Both the position numbers and the translations under genes were made by a program. This document shows positions 35,110-43,073 of a DNA stretch of 64,000 nt, piece after piece. Within the stretch, counting starts at the first letter, position 1. Each line of letters starts with the position of its first letter. The notes beneath the pieces are model-generated. The model was given only the letters and a program-made list of their open reading frames with translations. It ran no database searches and was not told the DNA's origin. Source of the DNA: Marinobacter flavimaris (GTDB taxonomy: Bacteria > Pseudomonadota > Gammaproteobacteria > Pseudomonadales > Oleiphilaceae); contig NZ_PSSW01000008.1 in the NCBI RefSeq assembly GCF_002933295.1, positions 160,281-224,280 on the forward strand, written 5' to 3'.

Positions 35110-36814
35110 CGCGAACCTCCCCGCCGGAGACCAGCAGAACCCGGTTTGCCAATGTGAGCAACGCCTGGTGATGGGTGGAGAAGATCAGGGTTTTGCCGGC
35201 TACCGCCAATTTGTGCAGAGCCTCCAGCACAAACACCTCACTGTCGCTGTCGAGGCCCGCGGTGGGTTCATCCAGCAGAATCAGGTCATAATCCGCCAGG
35301 AAAATACGTGCCAGGCTCAGCCGCCGCGCCTGTCCGCCGGAGAGGCCCTGGCCCTCCTCAGATACCGGGCTGTAGATGCCCTGTTGCCGACTGTCCAGCA
35401 GGGAACCAAGGCCGACATTGCGCAGGGCGGTTTCAATGGCAATATCGGAGGCATCTGGCGTAGTCAGTCTGAGGTTATCGGCCCAGGTACCCTGAACCAG
35501 GAAGCCTTTCTGCCCCAGCCAGCCGAACCGGAAACTTCCCGCCGATTCGCCAAACAGGTGGAGTTCACCGGTATCCGGTGCCATAAAACCGGCCAGCAGA
35601 TGCAGCAGGGTGGACTTGCCGCCACCCGAGGGGCCGGTGAGGGCAATTACTTCGCCTTTTTGGATGGTCAGCGACAGATCCTGAATCACGGGCTGATCCG
35701 ACCGAAAGCGTTTACTGACGGACCGCAACTCGATGCGATCATCCGAGCCCGCCACCGGTTTGCTATCCGTGGACGTTTCGAAGTGCGCTGGCGAACCAAG
35801 CCGTTCAAGAATTTCTGTGCCCGCACCCATAGCCGCTGCGCGATCATGATAATGCTGTGACAGCGTCCGTAAGGGCTGGAAGAACTCCGGGGCCAGCAAC
35901 AGAATCAGAAGCCCGGAAAACAGCGTGAGATCTTCGGACGGGCCATAGGTGATGTAGCCCAGCAAACCAAAACCGATGTAAATGGCGATAACGGCAATGG
36001 CCACTGAGGCAAAGAACTCCAGAACCGCGGACGAGAGAAACGCAATCCGCAGCGTTTTCATGGTAACGCGCCGATAGTGATCGGACCGTTTGCGAATGAG
36101 TTCTGCAGCACCCGTCGTCTGGCCAAACAACTGGAGGGTGGTTAGCCCGCGCACCTTGTCCAGAAACTGTCCGGAGAGCCGGCTGATGGTCTCGAAGTGC
36201 TGTTGGTTAAGTTTTTCCGCGCCCATGCCCACCAGCGCCATGAACAGAGGAATCAGAGGGGCAGACAACAGCAGGAAAATACCGGCCAGCCAGTCCAGCC
36301 AGAACACGAGAACGAGGATCAGCAGGGGCACGATCATCGACAGCGTCATTTGCGGCAGAAAACGGGCGAAATAACCGTGCAGTGCTTCCACGTGGTCAAT
36401 CCATTCCCGGGCAAGGGTGCCTGCGGAGGATTGGCCCAGCTCTACCGGGCCGGTGGCCTGCCAGTGTTTGTGTAGCTGACGCCTGGCATCCCGCCGTACC
36501 TGTTCGCTGCAACGGGCAGCAAAACGCGTCTGAAAGCCCTGGCCAAGTGCCCGAACCACCAGTGCGAGAATGAGCCCAAGGAAGAGTGGAGTGAGGTCCG
36601 CGATAGGGACCTCGTCAATCACGCCCAGATGAATTATCCGGGCCAACAAAACCATCTGGATGATGGTCGCTATACCGGCCACTGTGCCCGCAGCAACAGC
36701 ACTGCGGATCCAGAGGCGATTGCCGAGGGCAAGCTGCGCGAGCCAGCCTTTTACGGCTTTCTGGTCAGTGGCGGGGGAACCTCCCCCGCCATCATTGGCC
36801 AGTGGCTCCGCCAC
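35102..36814 (-). CDS. cydD: Glutathione/cysteine ABC exporter, CydD subunit
   Basis: A 570-residue half-transporter. It has six membrane helices in the first 320 residues, Walker A ALTGPSGGGKSTLLHLLAG, signature GLSGGQARRLSLARIFL and Walker B LILLDEPTAGLD. It starts with GTG at 36814, immediately after the cydB TGA. In the operon it follows the oxidase subunits, as in other bacteria in which CydDC supports cytochrome bd assembly. The partner is CydC. Confidence 0.93.
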   Translation of the reverse strand: MAEPLANDGGGGSPATDQKAVKGWLAQLALGNRLWIRSAVAAGTVAGIATIIQMVLLARIIHLGVIDEVPIADLTPLFLGLILALVVRALGQGFQTRFAARCSEQVRRDARRQLHKHWQATGPVELGQSSAGTLAREWIDHVEALHGYFARFLPQMTLSMIVPLLILVLVFWLDWLAGIFLLLSAPLIPLFMALVGMGAEKLNQQHFETISRLSGQFLDKVRGLTTLQLFGQTTGAAELIRKRSDHYRRVTMKTLRIAFLSSAVLEFFASVAIAVIAIYIGFGLLGYITYGPSEDLTLFSGLLILLLAPEFFQPLRTLSQHYHDRAAAMGAGTEILERLGSPAHFETSTDSKPVAGSDDRIELRSVSKRFRSDQPVIQDLSLTIQKGEVIALTGPSGGGKSTLLHLLAGFMAPDTGELHLFGESAGSFRFGWLGQKGFLVQGTWADNLRLTTPDASDIAIETALRNVGLGSLLDSRQQGIYSPVSEEGQGLSGGQARRLSLARIFLADYDLILLDEPTAGLDSDSEVFVLEALHKLAVAGKTLIFSTHHQALLTLANRVLLVSGGEVRDA

Positions 36815-37816
36815 TCAGTGGTATCCCTCTCCGGCGCGCACCTTGCCGCGGAAGACCCAGTAGGTCCAGGCGGTGTACACCAGCACGATCGGGATCACGA
36901 ACAGCAGGCCCAACAGCAGGAACAGCTGGGACTCGTAGGCGGACGCGGCTTCCCAGAGCGTGTATTCCGGGGGAACCACGTAGGGCCAGCGGCTGACCAC
37001 CAGACCCAGATAGGTGGTGATGAACAGCCCCATGGTAGCCACAAACGGCATGCCGTCCCGGCGATCACGTACCGAACGGTAGATCTGAATAGCACAAAGC
37101 AGGGTCAGGACTGGCAGAACCCAGATGATACTCAGGTTAGAGAACCAGCGCTCACGGACCATTTCGTCCACGAACGGCGTCCAGACTCCAATGATGCCAA
37201 AGACAACCAGCACCGCCAGCAGCAACGGCAGGGTGATCTTGTAGGCCCACTGCTGCAGGTAACCCTCTGTTTTCATGATCAGCCAGGTGGAACCCAGCAG
37301 GGAGTAGCCGGCCAGCATTCCGAGGCCCGTGAGAACGGTGAATGGCGTAAGCCAGTCCAGCGCGCCGCCCACATAAACGCCGTTGGCGGTTTCGAAACCC
37401 TGGATATAGGCGCCGACGACAGCGCCCTGTGCGAAGGACGCAACGGTTGAACCGCCCGCGAAAGCCCAGTTCCACAGATAGCGGGAGGTACGGGCCTTGA
37501 ATCGGAACTCAAACGCCACGCCCCGGAAGATCAGCCCGGCCAGCAGCAGGAACACACCGATGTACAGTGCCGGCAGGAAGATGGAATACACCATCGGGAA
37601 CGCGGCAAGGAGCCCGGCACCACCCAGCACCAGCCAGGTTTCGTTGCCGTCCCACACCGGCGCCACCGAGTTCATCATGGTGTCTCGGGCTTCCTCGTTC
37701 GGGGCGAAGGGGAAGAGAATCCCGACGCCCAGATCGAAGCCGTCCATCAGCACATACATGATGATGCCGAAGCCAATAATGAATGCCCAGATAAGAGGCA
37801 GATCAAACAGTTCCAT
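36815..37816 (-). CDS. cydB: Cytochrome bd-type ubiquinol oxidase subunit II (CIO type)
   Basis: A 333-residue subunit II with eight to nine membrane helices. The N-terminus IIGFGIIMYVLMDGFDLGVGILFPF and GNETWLVLGGAGLLAAFP are diagnostic. It makes the quinol oxidase with CydA, reducing oxygen to water without proton pumping. The gap to cydA is 2 bases and to cydD none, so one transcript is likely. No small CydX-like gene follows. Confidence 0.95.
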   Translation of the reverse strand: MELFDLPLIWAFIIGFGIIMYVLMDGFDLGVGILFPFAPNEEARDTMMNSVAPVWDGNETWLVLGGAGLLAAFPMVYSIFLPALYIGVFLLLAGLIFRGVAFEFRFKARTSRYLWNWAFAGGSTVASFAQGAVVGAYIQGFETANGVYVGGALDWLTPFTVLTGLGMLAGYSLLGSTWLIMKTEGYLQQWAYKITLPLLLAVLVVFGIIGVWTPFVDEMVRERWFSNLSIIWVLPVLTLLCAIQIYRSVRDRRDGMPFVATMGLFITTYLGLVVSRWPYVVPPEYTLWEAASAYESQLFLLLGLLFVIPIVLVYTAWTYWVFRGKVRAGEGYH

Positions 37817-37818
37817 AA

Positions 37819-39261
37819 TCAGTGACCTCCCTGGTTTACGGGCTTGGCAGTACCAACAGTATCGCCGGAGTCGTGATCGATTTCGAAAGGCACGTGTGCG
37901 GCGGAGAACGGACGCTTCGGCCGTTCGGCCTCGTGCTCGTCTTCATCGTGGTCTTCGAGACCCACATAAAGCACGCGCATCAGGTAATACACGCCGGCAG
38001 AGAACACCAGAGCGTACACAACGATATAGCCGATGAGTGTGAACAATGCCATGCCGCCCGTCAGAGAGGGAGTCAATGCCTGTGCCTGTGTCATCTGGCC
38101 GTACACCAGCCAGGGCGCGCGACCCACCTCGGTCACAAACCAGCCGGTCAGCACTGCAAAGAAGGGGGCAATGCTCATAAAGCGCATACCCTGAAGGAAC
38201 CAGTTGGTGCGCCAGTATCTACCGCCGGCACGCAGAACCAGGCCGGTAACCGCGAAGGCGATCATCAGAAGGCCAATGCCCACCATGATACGGAACGACC
38301 AGAACACGATTGCGACGGGTGGTTGCTCGTCAACAGGAACCGCGCTTACACCCGGCACTTCACCGTCCCATTCGTGGGTGAGAATGAAACTGGCCAGGCT
38401 GGGAATGCCAATCTCAAACAGGTTGCGCTGGTTTTCCTGATCGGGAATGGCAAATAGCAGCAACGGCACGTTACGGGAGGTCTCCCAGTTACCTTCCATG
38501 GCCGCGACTTTGGTCGGCTGGTGCTCCAGAGTGTTCAGGCCGTGGAAATCCCCCAGAACTGCCTGGGCGGGCGCAATGAACAGCAACAGCCAGAGGCACA
38601 TGGACAGTGCTTTCTTGTTGGCCTCAACCTCGCGACCGCGCAGCAGGTACCAGGCGCTCACGCCGGCCACGACAAAGCCGCCGGTAAGGAAAGAAGCCAG
38701 TGCCATGTGGGCGAAGCGATAGGGGAATGAGGGATTGAAGATCGCCTCGCTCCAGGAGGTGACGTAGAACACGCCGTCGCGAAGTTCGGTGCCGGCCGGA
38801 GTCTGCATCCAGCTGTTCGCCGAAAGAATCCAGAACGACGAAATGAAGGTGCCGGTGGCAACCATGATAGCGGCAAACAGGTGGACACCAGCAGGCACCT
38901 TGTCGCGACCAAACAGGAGCACGCCGAGGAACGCCGCCTCAAGGAAGAACGCCGTGACCACCTCATAACTCAGGATTGGGCCAAGGAAATTGGCAGAGGC
39001 CTGGGCGAAGTTACTCCAGTTGGTACCAAACTGGAACGACATCACGATGCCTGATACCACCCCCATGCCAAACACCACGGCAAACACCTTGGTCCAGAAG
39101 GCAGAGAGCTTCACCCACAAAGGATTCTCGGTTTTGAAGGCCAGGCCTTCGAGTACCGCGATGTAGGAAGCGAGGCCGATGGTAAACACCGGAAAAATGG
39201 CGTGAAATGACACCACGAACGCGAACTGGATTCGCGATAGGATGAGAGGATCAAGTTCCAT
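37819..39261 (-). CDS. cydA: Cytochrome bd-type ubiquinol oxidase subunit I (CIO type)
   Basis: A 480-residue subunit I with nine membrane helices. The N-terminal heme ligand is in ILSRIQFAFVVSFHAIFPVFTIGLASY (His near 20). The quinol-loop region (GDFHGLNTLEHQPTKVAAMEGNWET) is followed by a short Q-loop, which points to the cyanide-insensitive (CioA) subgroup rather than the long-loop E. coli type. The C-terminal tail is charged (DEDEHEAERPKR). It is the first gene of the cydABDC operon; heme comes from hemH. Confidence 0.95.
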   Translation of the reverse strand: MELDPLILSRIQFAFVVSFHAIFPVFTIGLASYIAVLEGLAFKTENPLWVKLSAFWTKVFAVVFGMGVVSGIVMSFQFGTNWSNFAQASANFLGPILSYEVVTAFFLEAAFLGVLLFGRDKVPAGVHLFAAIMVATGTFISSFWILSANSWMQTPAGTELRDGVFYVTSWSEAIFNPSFPYRFAHMALASFLTGGFVVAGVSAWYLLRGREVEANKKALSMCLWLLLFIAPAQAVLGDFHGLNTLEHQPTKVAAMEGNWETSRNVPLLLFAIPDQENQRNLFEIGIPSLASFILTHEWDGEVPGVSAVPVDEQPPVAIVFWSFRIMVGIGLLMIAFAVTGLVLRAGGRYWRTNWFLQGMRFMSIAPFFAVLTGWFVTEVGRAPWLVYGQMTQAQALTPSLTGGMALFTLIGYIVVYALVFSAGVYYLMRVLYVGLEDHDEDEHEAERPKRPFSAAHVPFEIDHDSGDTVGTAKPVNQGGH

Positions 39262-39432
39262 GGGAACCCTCCGGTAACGATCACATCATAACAAACGGGC
39301 CCAGCGAACCCGTTCAGCCGCTGCCTTAGCTCTGATTGTTATATTGTTATTACCGGCAGATGGTTATTATGCTACTAAATAAGGTAGCAGTTTCGATAGG
39401 GCCGATTGTCGCACCCTTGATTTAAAGCAATT

Positions 39433-40086
39433 ATGGTGATGCCGATGAGCTTTTACGAAGACAGAATACTGCCTCACATCATAGACCGGGCTTGCTCAAT
39501 GGGCCAGGTGATGAAACTTCGTAGCCAGGTGGTTCCCCATGCCAAAGGTGTGGTTCTGGAAGTGGGCATGGGCTCGGCCATCAATATGGAATTCTACAAT
39601 GCCAATAATGTCGATATGGTGTACGGCCTGGAGCCCTCAGAAGGCATGCGTAGAAAGGCCCAGCCCAACCTCGCCAAAACTCCAATAAAGGTTGAATGGC
39701 TGGATCTGCCCGGGGAGAAAATCCCTCTGGACGACAACTCCGTGGACACCGTCCTGCTGACCTTCACGCTGTGCACGATCCCCGACTGGAACGCCGCCCT
39801 TCAACAGATGCGCCGAGTGCTCAAACCCGGCGGTGAACTCCTGTTCCTGGAACACGGCGAATCGCCCCACGATGACACGAGGAAATGGCAAAACCGCATT
39901 ACCCCGGGCTGGAAAAAGCTGGCCGGTGGCTGCCACCTGAACCGACACATCGCAGACCTGATCCGTCACGCCGGCTTTGAAATCCAGGAGCTGGAAAACC
40001 TCTACATCCCCAAGGCCCCGAAAATCGCGGGATACATTTATAAGGGCAGGGCGATCAACCCGCTAGAGACCACCCCGGCAGCCTGA
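39433..40086 (+). CDS. Class I SAM-dependent methyltransferase
   Basis: A 217-residue methyltransferase of the UbiE/phospholipid N-methyltransferase-like group. SAM binding is at GVVLEVGMGSAINMEFYNANNVDMVYGLEPSEGM, then DTVLLTFTLCTIPDWNAALQQMRRVLKPGGELLFLEHGES. It has a C-terminal hydrophobic/aromatic end. The true start may be the third Met (39445), which has GGTGA upstream. The substrate is unknown. It is divergent from cydA and is the last ordinary chromosomal gene before the accessory region. Confidence 0.85.
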   Translation: MVMPMSFYEDRILPHIIDRACSMGQVMKLRSQVVPHAKGVVLEVGMGSAINMEFYNANNVDMVYGLEPSEGMRRKAQPNLAKTPIKVEWLDLPGEKIPLDDNSVDTVLLTFTLCTIPDWNAALQQMRRVLKPGGELLFLEHGESPHDDTRKWQNRITPGWKKLAGGCHLNRHIADLIRHAGFEIQELENLYIPKAPKIAGYIYKGRAINPLETTPAA

Positions 40087-40161
40087 TAGTGCGGGCAGAA
40101 TCCGAATTGCGTTACCCCACGCAGACTTATACAATTCTGCCCGTCAAAACCTCCCCCGAAT

Positions 40162-40203
40162 GCTCCGGTGGTGAAATTGGTAGACACAAGAGACTTAAAA
40201 GCT
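40162..40203 (+). pseudogene. Truncated tRNA-Leu (5' half only)
   Basis: GCTCCGGTGGTGAAATTGG and TAGACACAAGAGACTTAAAA match the acceptor 5' strand, D arm and anticodon loop of a tRNA-Leu(TAA). The sequence then departs from any tRNA: the 3' stem of the anticodon arm, the variable arm and the T arm are missing. It precedes an intact tRNA-Leu by 140 bases. It marks the junction of the core chromosome and the accessory region. Confidence 0.8.
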
Positions 40204-40339
40204 CCAGAGTGAGAATTTAAAAAAACAGGTAAAACAATGTGGTTGCGGCCATTTCAAAGGGAATAATAGAAAGGTCTGACACGCATATGACACAACAACT
40301 TTTTGTATACTTTTGAACATCAGGGATTGATAGACACAC

Positions 40340-40425
40340 GCTCGGGTGGTGGAATTGGTAGACACAAGGCACTTAAAATGCCTCGGCCATAGGCTGTGCG
40401 GGTTCAAGTCCCGCTCCGAGCACCA
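40340..40425 (+). tRNA. tRNA-Leu (anticodon TAA)
   Basis: An 86-nt class II tRNA. GCTCGGG pairs with TCCGAGC (one G-T pair), discriminator A and encoded CCA are present, the anticodon loop is CTTAAAA, a short variable arm (TCGGCCATAGGCTGT) and the T arm GCGGGTTCAAGTCCCGC follow. Just before it, TTGATAGACACA (40327-40338) again resembles the D-arm region of a tRNA-Leu. Confidence 0.95.
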
Positions 40426-40453
40426 CTTTCCAAAATGATTTTGGGGGGGTAAC

Positions 40454-40696
40454 ATGCAAAAAGCTCTCACCCGCCTTTATCTCTCCAAGCTGGCTCCCCA
40501 AGAGGTCTCCGATTATCGCCAAGGCCTAGCGGCTGTTCAGGATTTTGCTGACAAACACAATGTCCGCATCTGGATTGAGGATGTGAAGCATAAGCGAAGT
40601 GGTCCGGTCATTTCGTGCTGGATTGAAGGACATCCGGAGCTTGATGATGTGATTGAGCAGATTTTCGAGGAGGCTATGGAGCGCTCCGAAAGTTAA
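40454..40696 (+). CDS. Small hypothetical protein
   Basis: An 80-residue protein preceded by GGGGGGG. It begins MQKALTRLYLSKLAPQEVSDY and has an acidic C-terminus (DDVIEQIFEEAMERSES). A beta-strand-rich middle (VRIWIEDVKHKRSGPVISCWIEGHPE) suggests a small folded domain. I recognise no family. It lies directly behind tRNA-Leu in the accessory region. Confidence 0.55.
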   Translation: MQKALTRLYLSKLAPQEVSDYRQGLAAVQDFADKHNVRIWIEDVKHKRSGPVISCWIEGHPELDDVIEQIFEEAMERSES

Positions 40697-40743
40697 CACC
40701 CGTGCTAACCTTTGGTGTGGCCAACCCATGGAAGGAGATCTAG

Positions 40744-41089
40744 GTGTCTGAGTTCCTTACAGAACACGCGAGCGCAGTATTCACTCTTGCCGGTGGTTTT
40801 GGTGGTGCCATCCTGTCATTCCTTGCTTCATGGTTCCTTAAGCGCAGAGACTACGAATTGAGCATCTGGGAGCGATTAATGGAGCGCCGTCTCGCTGCCT
40901 TCCGACTTGGTCAGCATCTCCTCATCACTTGAGCAAAAAATATATAAATACTTTGCCGAAAAAATCACCGATATAAAGCTGGACGACGTCGGGGAGTGGC
41001 ACAAATATGAGCAGGAAGAGTCTCGTCGGCGTTTTGCCGAGCTGAACTACATACAGAAAGAGGAAAAAATCAGAGTATTGATGAAATAA
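40744..41089 (+). pseudogene. Membrane-anchored small protein, apparently frameshifted
   Basis: A GTG start at 40744 follows AAGGAGATCTAG. It encodes one membrane helix (AVFTLAGGFGGAILSFLASWFLKRRDYE), then WERLMERRLAAF, and then stops at 40932. A second frame from about 40901 continues naturally with DLVSISSSLEQKIYKYFAEKIT and DIKLDDVGEWHKYEQEESRR up to 41089. Dropping one C in TTCCGA at 40901-40903 joins both parts into one protein of about 114 residues. So this is a frameshifted gene, or a sequencing error. Confidence 0.55.
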
Positions 41090-41142
41090 GCCACTGGTCA
41101 GGTTTTCGCCCCGGCAGGGGCGAGCCCATTCAAAAAACAGGG

Positions 41143-42153
41143 TCAGCCGTTCACGACCTGATCCGGATCAATCCCCAGCTCACGAAGCGCCCGCTCCTGT
41201 TCTTCGATTTTCTTTCGAAGTTGTTTTACTCGTGCTTCTTTGAGTAGCTCATCGAGCCTTTCCGTTCTGCGTTGCAGGTCTTCCAGCTCGTCCTGGTCTG
41301 GTTCGACGTTTTGGCCTGCGGCGACATCGAACGCGGTCTGGATAACTTCGCGGGGTTTCTCTGAGGCTTCGTTCGGAGTCATTTTTTTCCGGCTCTGTTT
41401 TTTCTTCCGCTTCTCTTTCCTTAATGCTTCAGCGCGCTCGGCTTCCAGTGCATTGATCTGGGCGTCGAGTTCTTTGATTTTATGCAGGGCCTGCTCCGCA
41501 GAAAGACCCAGTGCAACGGCTTGAGAATTGTCGGGCTTGTTGATGCACATCCGAGTCTGGCGTCTGTCGACCTTCAGGTCATAAATTTTGTAATAGAGTT
41601 GTTCAGAGCGTGGGAGGTTCGCAACGATCTCCAGCACTTCCTGCTTCGCCTTCTCGGCCTTCTCTCGATAGTGCTGAACCTTCTGAGTCTTCGGCATTGG
41701 TGTCCTGCCTCTGGTCTGTCGCAGGGCCTTCTCATATTCCTCGTCCGGAACCTGCTCAGCGTCGTTCGCTTTCCGTTGTTGCTGCCTGATGTATTTGAGT
41801 AAATAGAGGACCCGGTCATGACCTCTACGTCCCGCCTTGTCTTTTGCCTTGAATCGTCCAAGGTGTTTGGGGCTCTCTGGCTCAACCCCATCCCGCTCGC
41901 ATTGCTTCACATATTCAGCCCAAGACTCGTCCCAGCGGATGCGCGCCTTTTCTTGATGGTCTTTCAATGACAGGGGAGGGCGTCCCATGCGTTCGCTTGA
42001 CTCCGAAAATTGGACACGCTTCCGCTCAACCTCGTCCTCAAACTCTTCGGTGAAGGTATGCAAATAGTGTCGATAGTCCCGCGCCGCCCGACTTTTTGCT
42101 TTCTCCAAAGCCGACATTCTTGGGCGTCCGTTGGCTTTCTGTCGCTCCGCCAT
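41143..42153 (-). CDS. Plasmid-type coiled-coil protein with repeated GRP motifs
   Basis: A 336-residue, highly charged, mostly helical protein with no membrane segment. Two similar blocks lie near the N-terminus: NGRPRMSALEKAKSRAARDYRHYL and MGRPPLSLKDHQEKARIRWDESW; they look like repeated DNA-binding or AT-hook-like units followed by helices. A long coiled coil covers about residues 210-330. It is transcribed away from the mobC-relaxase pair. The family is unrecognised; a role in plasmid maintenance or mobilization is only suggested by position. Confidence 0.75.
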   Translation of the reverse strand: MAERQKANGRPRMSALEKAKSRAARDYRHYLHTFTEEFEDEVERKRVQFSESSERMGRPPLSLKDHQEKARIRWDESWAEYVKQCERDGVEPESPKHLGRFKAKDKAGRRGHDRVLYLLKYIRQQQRKANDAEQVPDEEYEKALRQTRGRTPMPKTQKVQHYREKAEKAKQEVLEIVANLPRSEQLYYKIYDLKVDRRQTRMCINKPDNSQAVALGLSAEQALHKIKELDAQINALEAERAEALRKEKRKKKQSRKKMTPNEASEKPREVIQTAFDVAAGQNVEPDQDELEDLQRRTERLDELLKEARVKQLRKKIEEQERALRELGIDPDQVVNG

Positions 42154-42665
42154 TGGCGTGGCCTCTCAATGATTCCGGGGGAATTCAAAAACGTTCATAT
42201 TCTTGCGCTAAGATATTTTACGCAGATGTAAGCTGAGCAGTATGCAGCAAAAAGAATATTTTTCGCAAAAATAAAGCAGCAACTGAACCGGACAAACAAC
42301 ATCGCTACACTCTCCGTAACTCATCATGGCACCAACAATGACGCGTCACACAGCGCGCGGCGACAGCTTCCTAAACACCGTAACAAAAATATGAACAGCT
42401 TTTTTAGCTTAATCTTTTACCGCTGCGACTATGCGTTGTACAGCGCTAAATATCCGACAATATAAATAGGTCCGGAGAACTTCTCCGGGAGTATTGCGGA
42501 CCGGAAAAAGATGAAGAGAGAAGAGCGGTTGCCAGCTATGTTTTCGTAGCCCGACAATCCCCTGCGGGGCTCGCCGGTCTCAGAAAACGCTGGATGCTCA
42601 AACCCTGGCGGGTTCTGCGCTCTCAATATACAAACCCATATAATAAAAACAACAAAGGGTGCAAT
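42154..42665. other. Gene-free divergent region upstream of mobC (candidate oriT)
   Basis: About 500 bases lie between the coiled-coil gene and mobC without a convincing gene. The region contains several short inverted repeats: CCGGAGAA/TTCTCCGG (42472-42488), CCCCTGCGGGG near 42560 and AACCCTGGCGGGTT near 42600. The position beside a mobC-relaxase pair is where an origin of transfer usually lies. No nic site could be identified by eye. Confidence 0.4.
42472..42488. repeat. Perfect inverted repeat
   Basis: CCGGAGAA and TTCTCCGG around a single C, 180 bases upstream of mobC. It may be part of the transfer origin or an operator for the mobilization genes. Confidence 0.5.
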
Positions 42666-43073
42666 ATGCAACAAAATACACAGGAACAAAAGAAGCGACC
42701 GAACAGAGGCGGACGCCCACCAAAACGCCCCGAAGACCGCAAGACCGTCCAGTTGAAGATCTGGGTCACGGAAGGCGAGGCGAAACAGTTGAAGCAGGCG
42801 GCGAAAGATTTCGGCTTCAAAAACATCAGTCCGATGCTGGGCCATCTGGTTCGGAAGCGATTATCCGCAAATCTTGCGATAACCCCCGGCGACATGATGA
42901 ACATCCAAAAGCTGGCCAAAAACTCGCAGATCATGCGGGAGCTGGTCGCAGAGGGTGAGCCGTACAATGAGCAGTGGCACAGGCAAGCTGTCCAGAGCGA
43001 GAAAGAATGCAAGCGTCTCGCGCAGCTACTCAACCAAGCCCTAAACAACAATAAAAAACGGGCCCGCAAATGA
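42666..43073 (+). CDS. Mobilization accessory protein MobC-like
   Basis: A 135-residue protein from the ATG at 42666, with AAAGGG before it. The basic N-terminus (RPNRGGRPPKRPEDRK) leads into VQLKIWVTEGEAKQLKQAAKDFGFKNISPMLGHLVRKRL, a ribbon-helix-helix block typical of relaxosome MobC proteins, and a helical basic tail. Such proteins bind oriT and help the relaxase open the strands. The stop overlaps the relaxase ATG by 4 bases, an ordinary mobC-mobA arrangement. Confidence 0.82.
   Translation: MQQNTQEQKKRPNRGGRPPKRPEDRKTVQLKIWVTEGEAKQLKQAAKDFGFKNISPMLGHLVRKRLSANLAITPGDMMNIQKLAKNSQIMRELVAEGEPYNEQWHRQAVQSEKECKRLAQLLNQALNNNKKRARK

Noticed and set aside
39417..39430. TTGATTTAAAGCAA, near an FNR/Anr box, between cydA and the methyltransferase gene
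   Set aside because: It matches only part of the TTGAT-N4-ATCAA consensus and overlaps the likely translation start area of the methyltransferase gene rather than a good cydA promoter position.
40195..40470. A 91-codon minus-strand frame with ERDLNPHSLWPRHFKC
   Set aside because: It is the antisense of tRNA-Leu, another well-known spurious protein.
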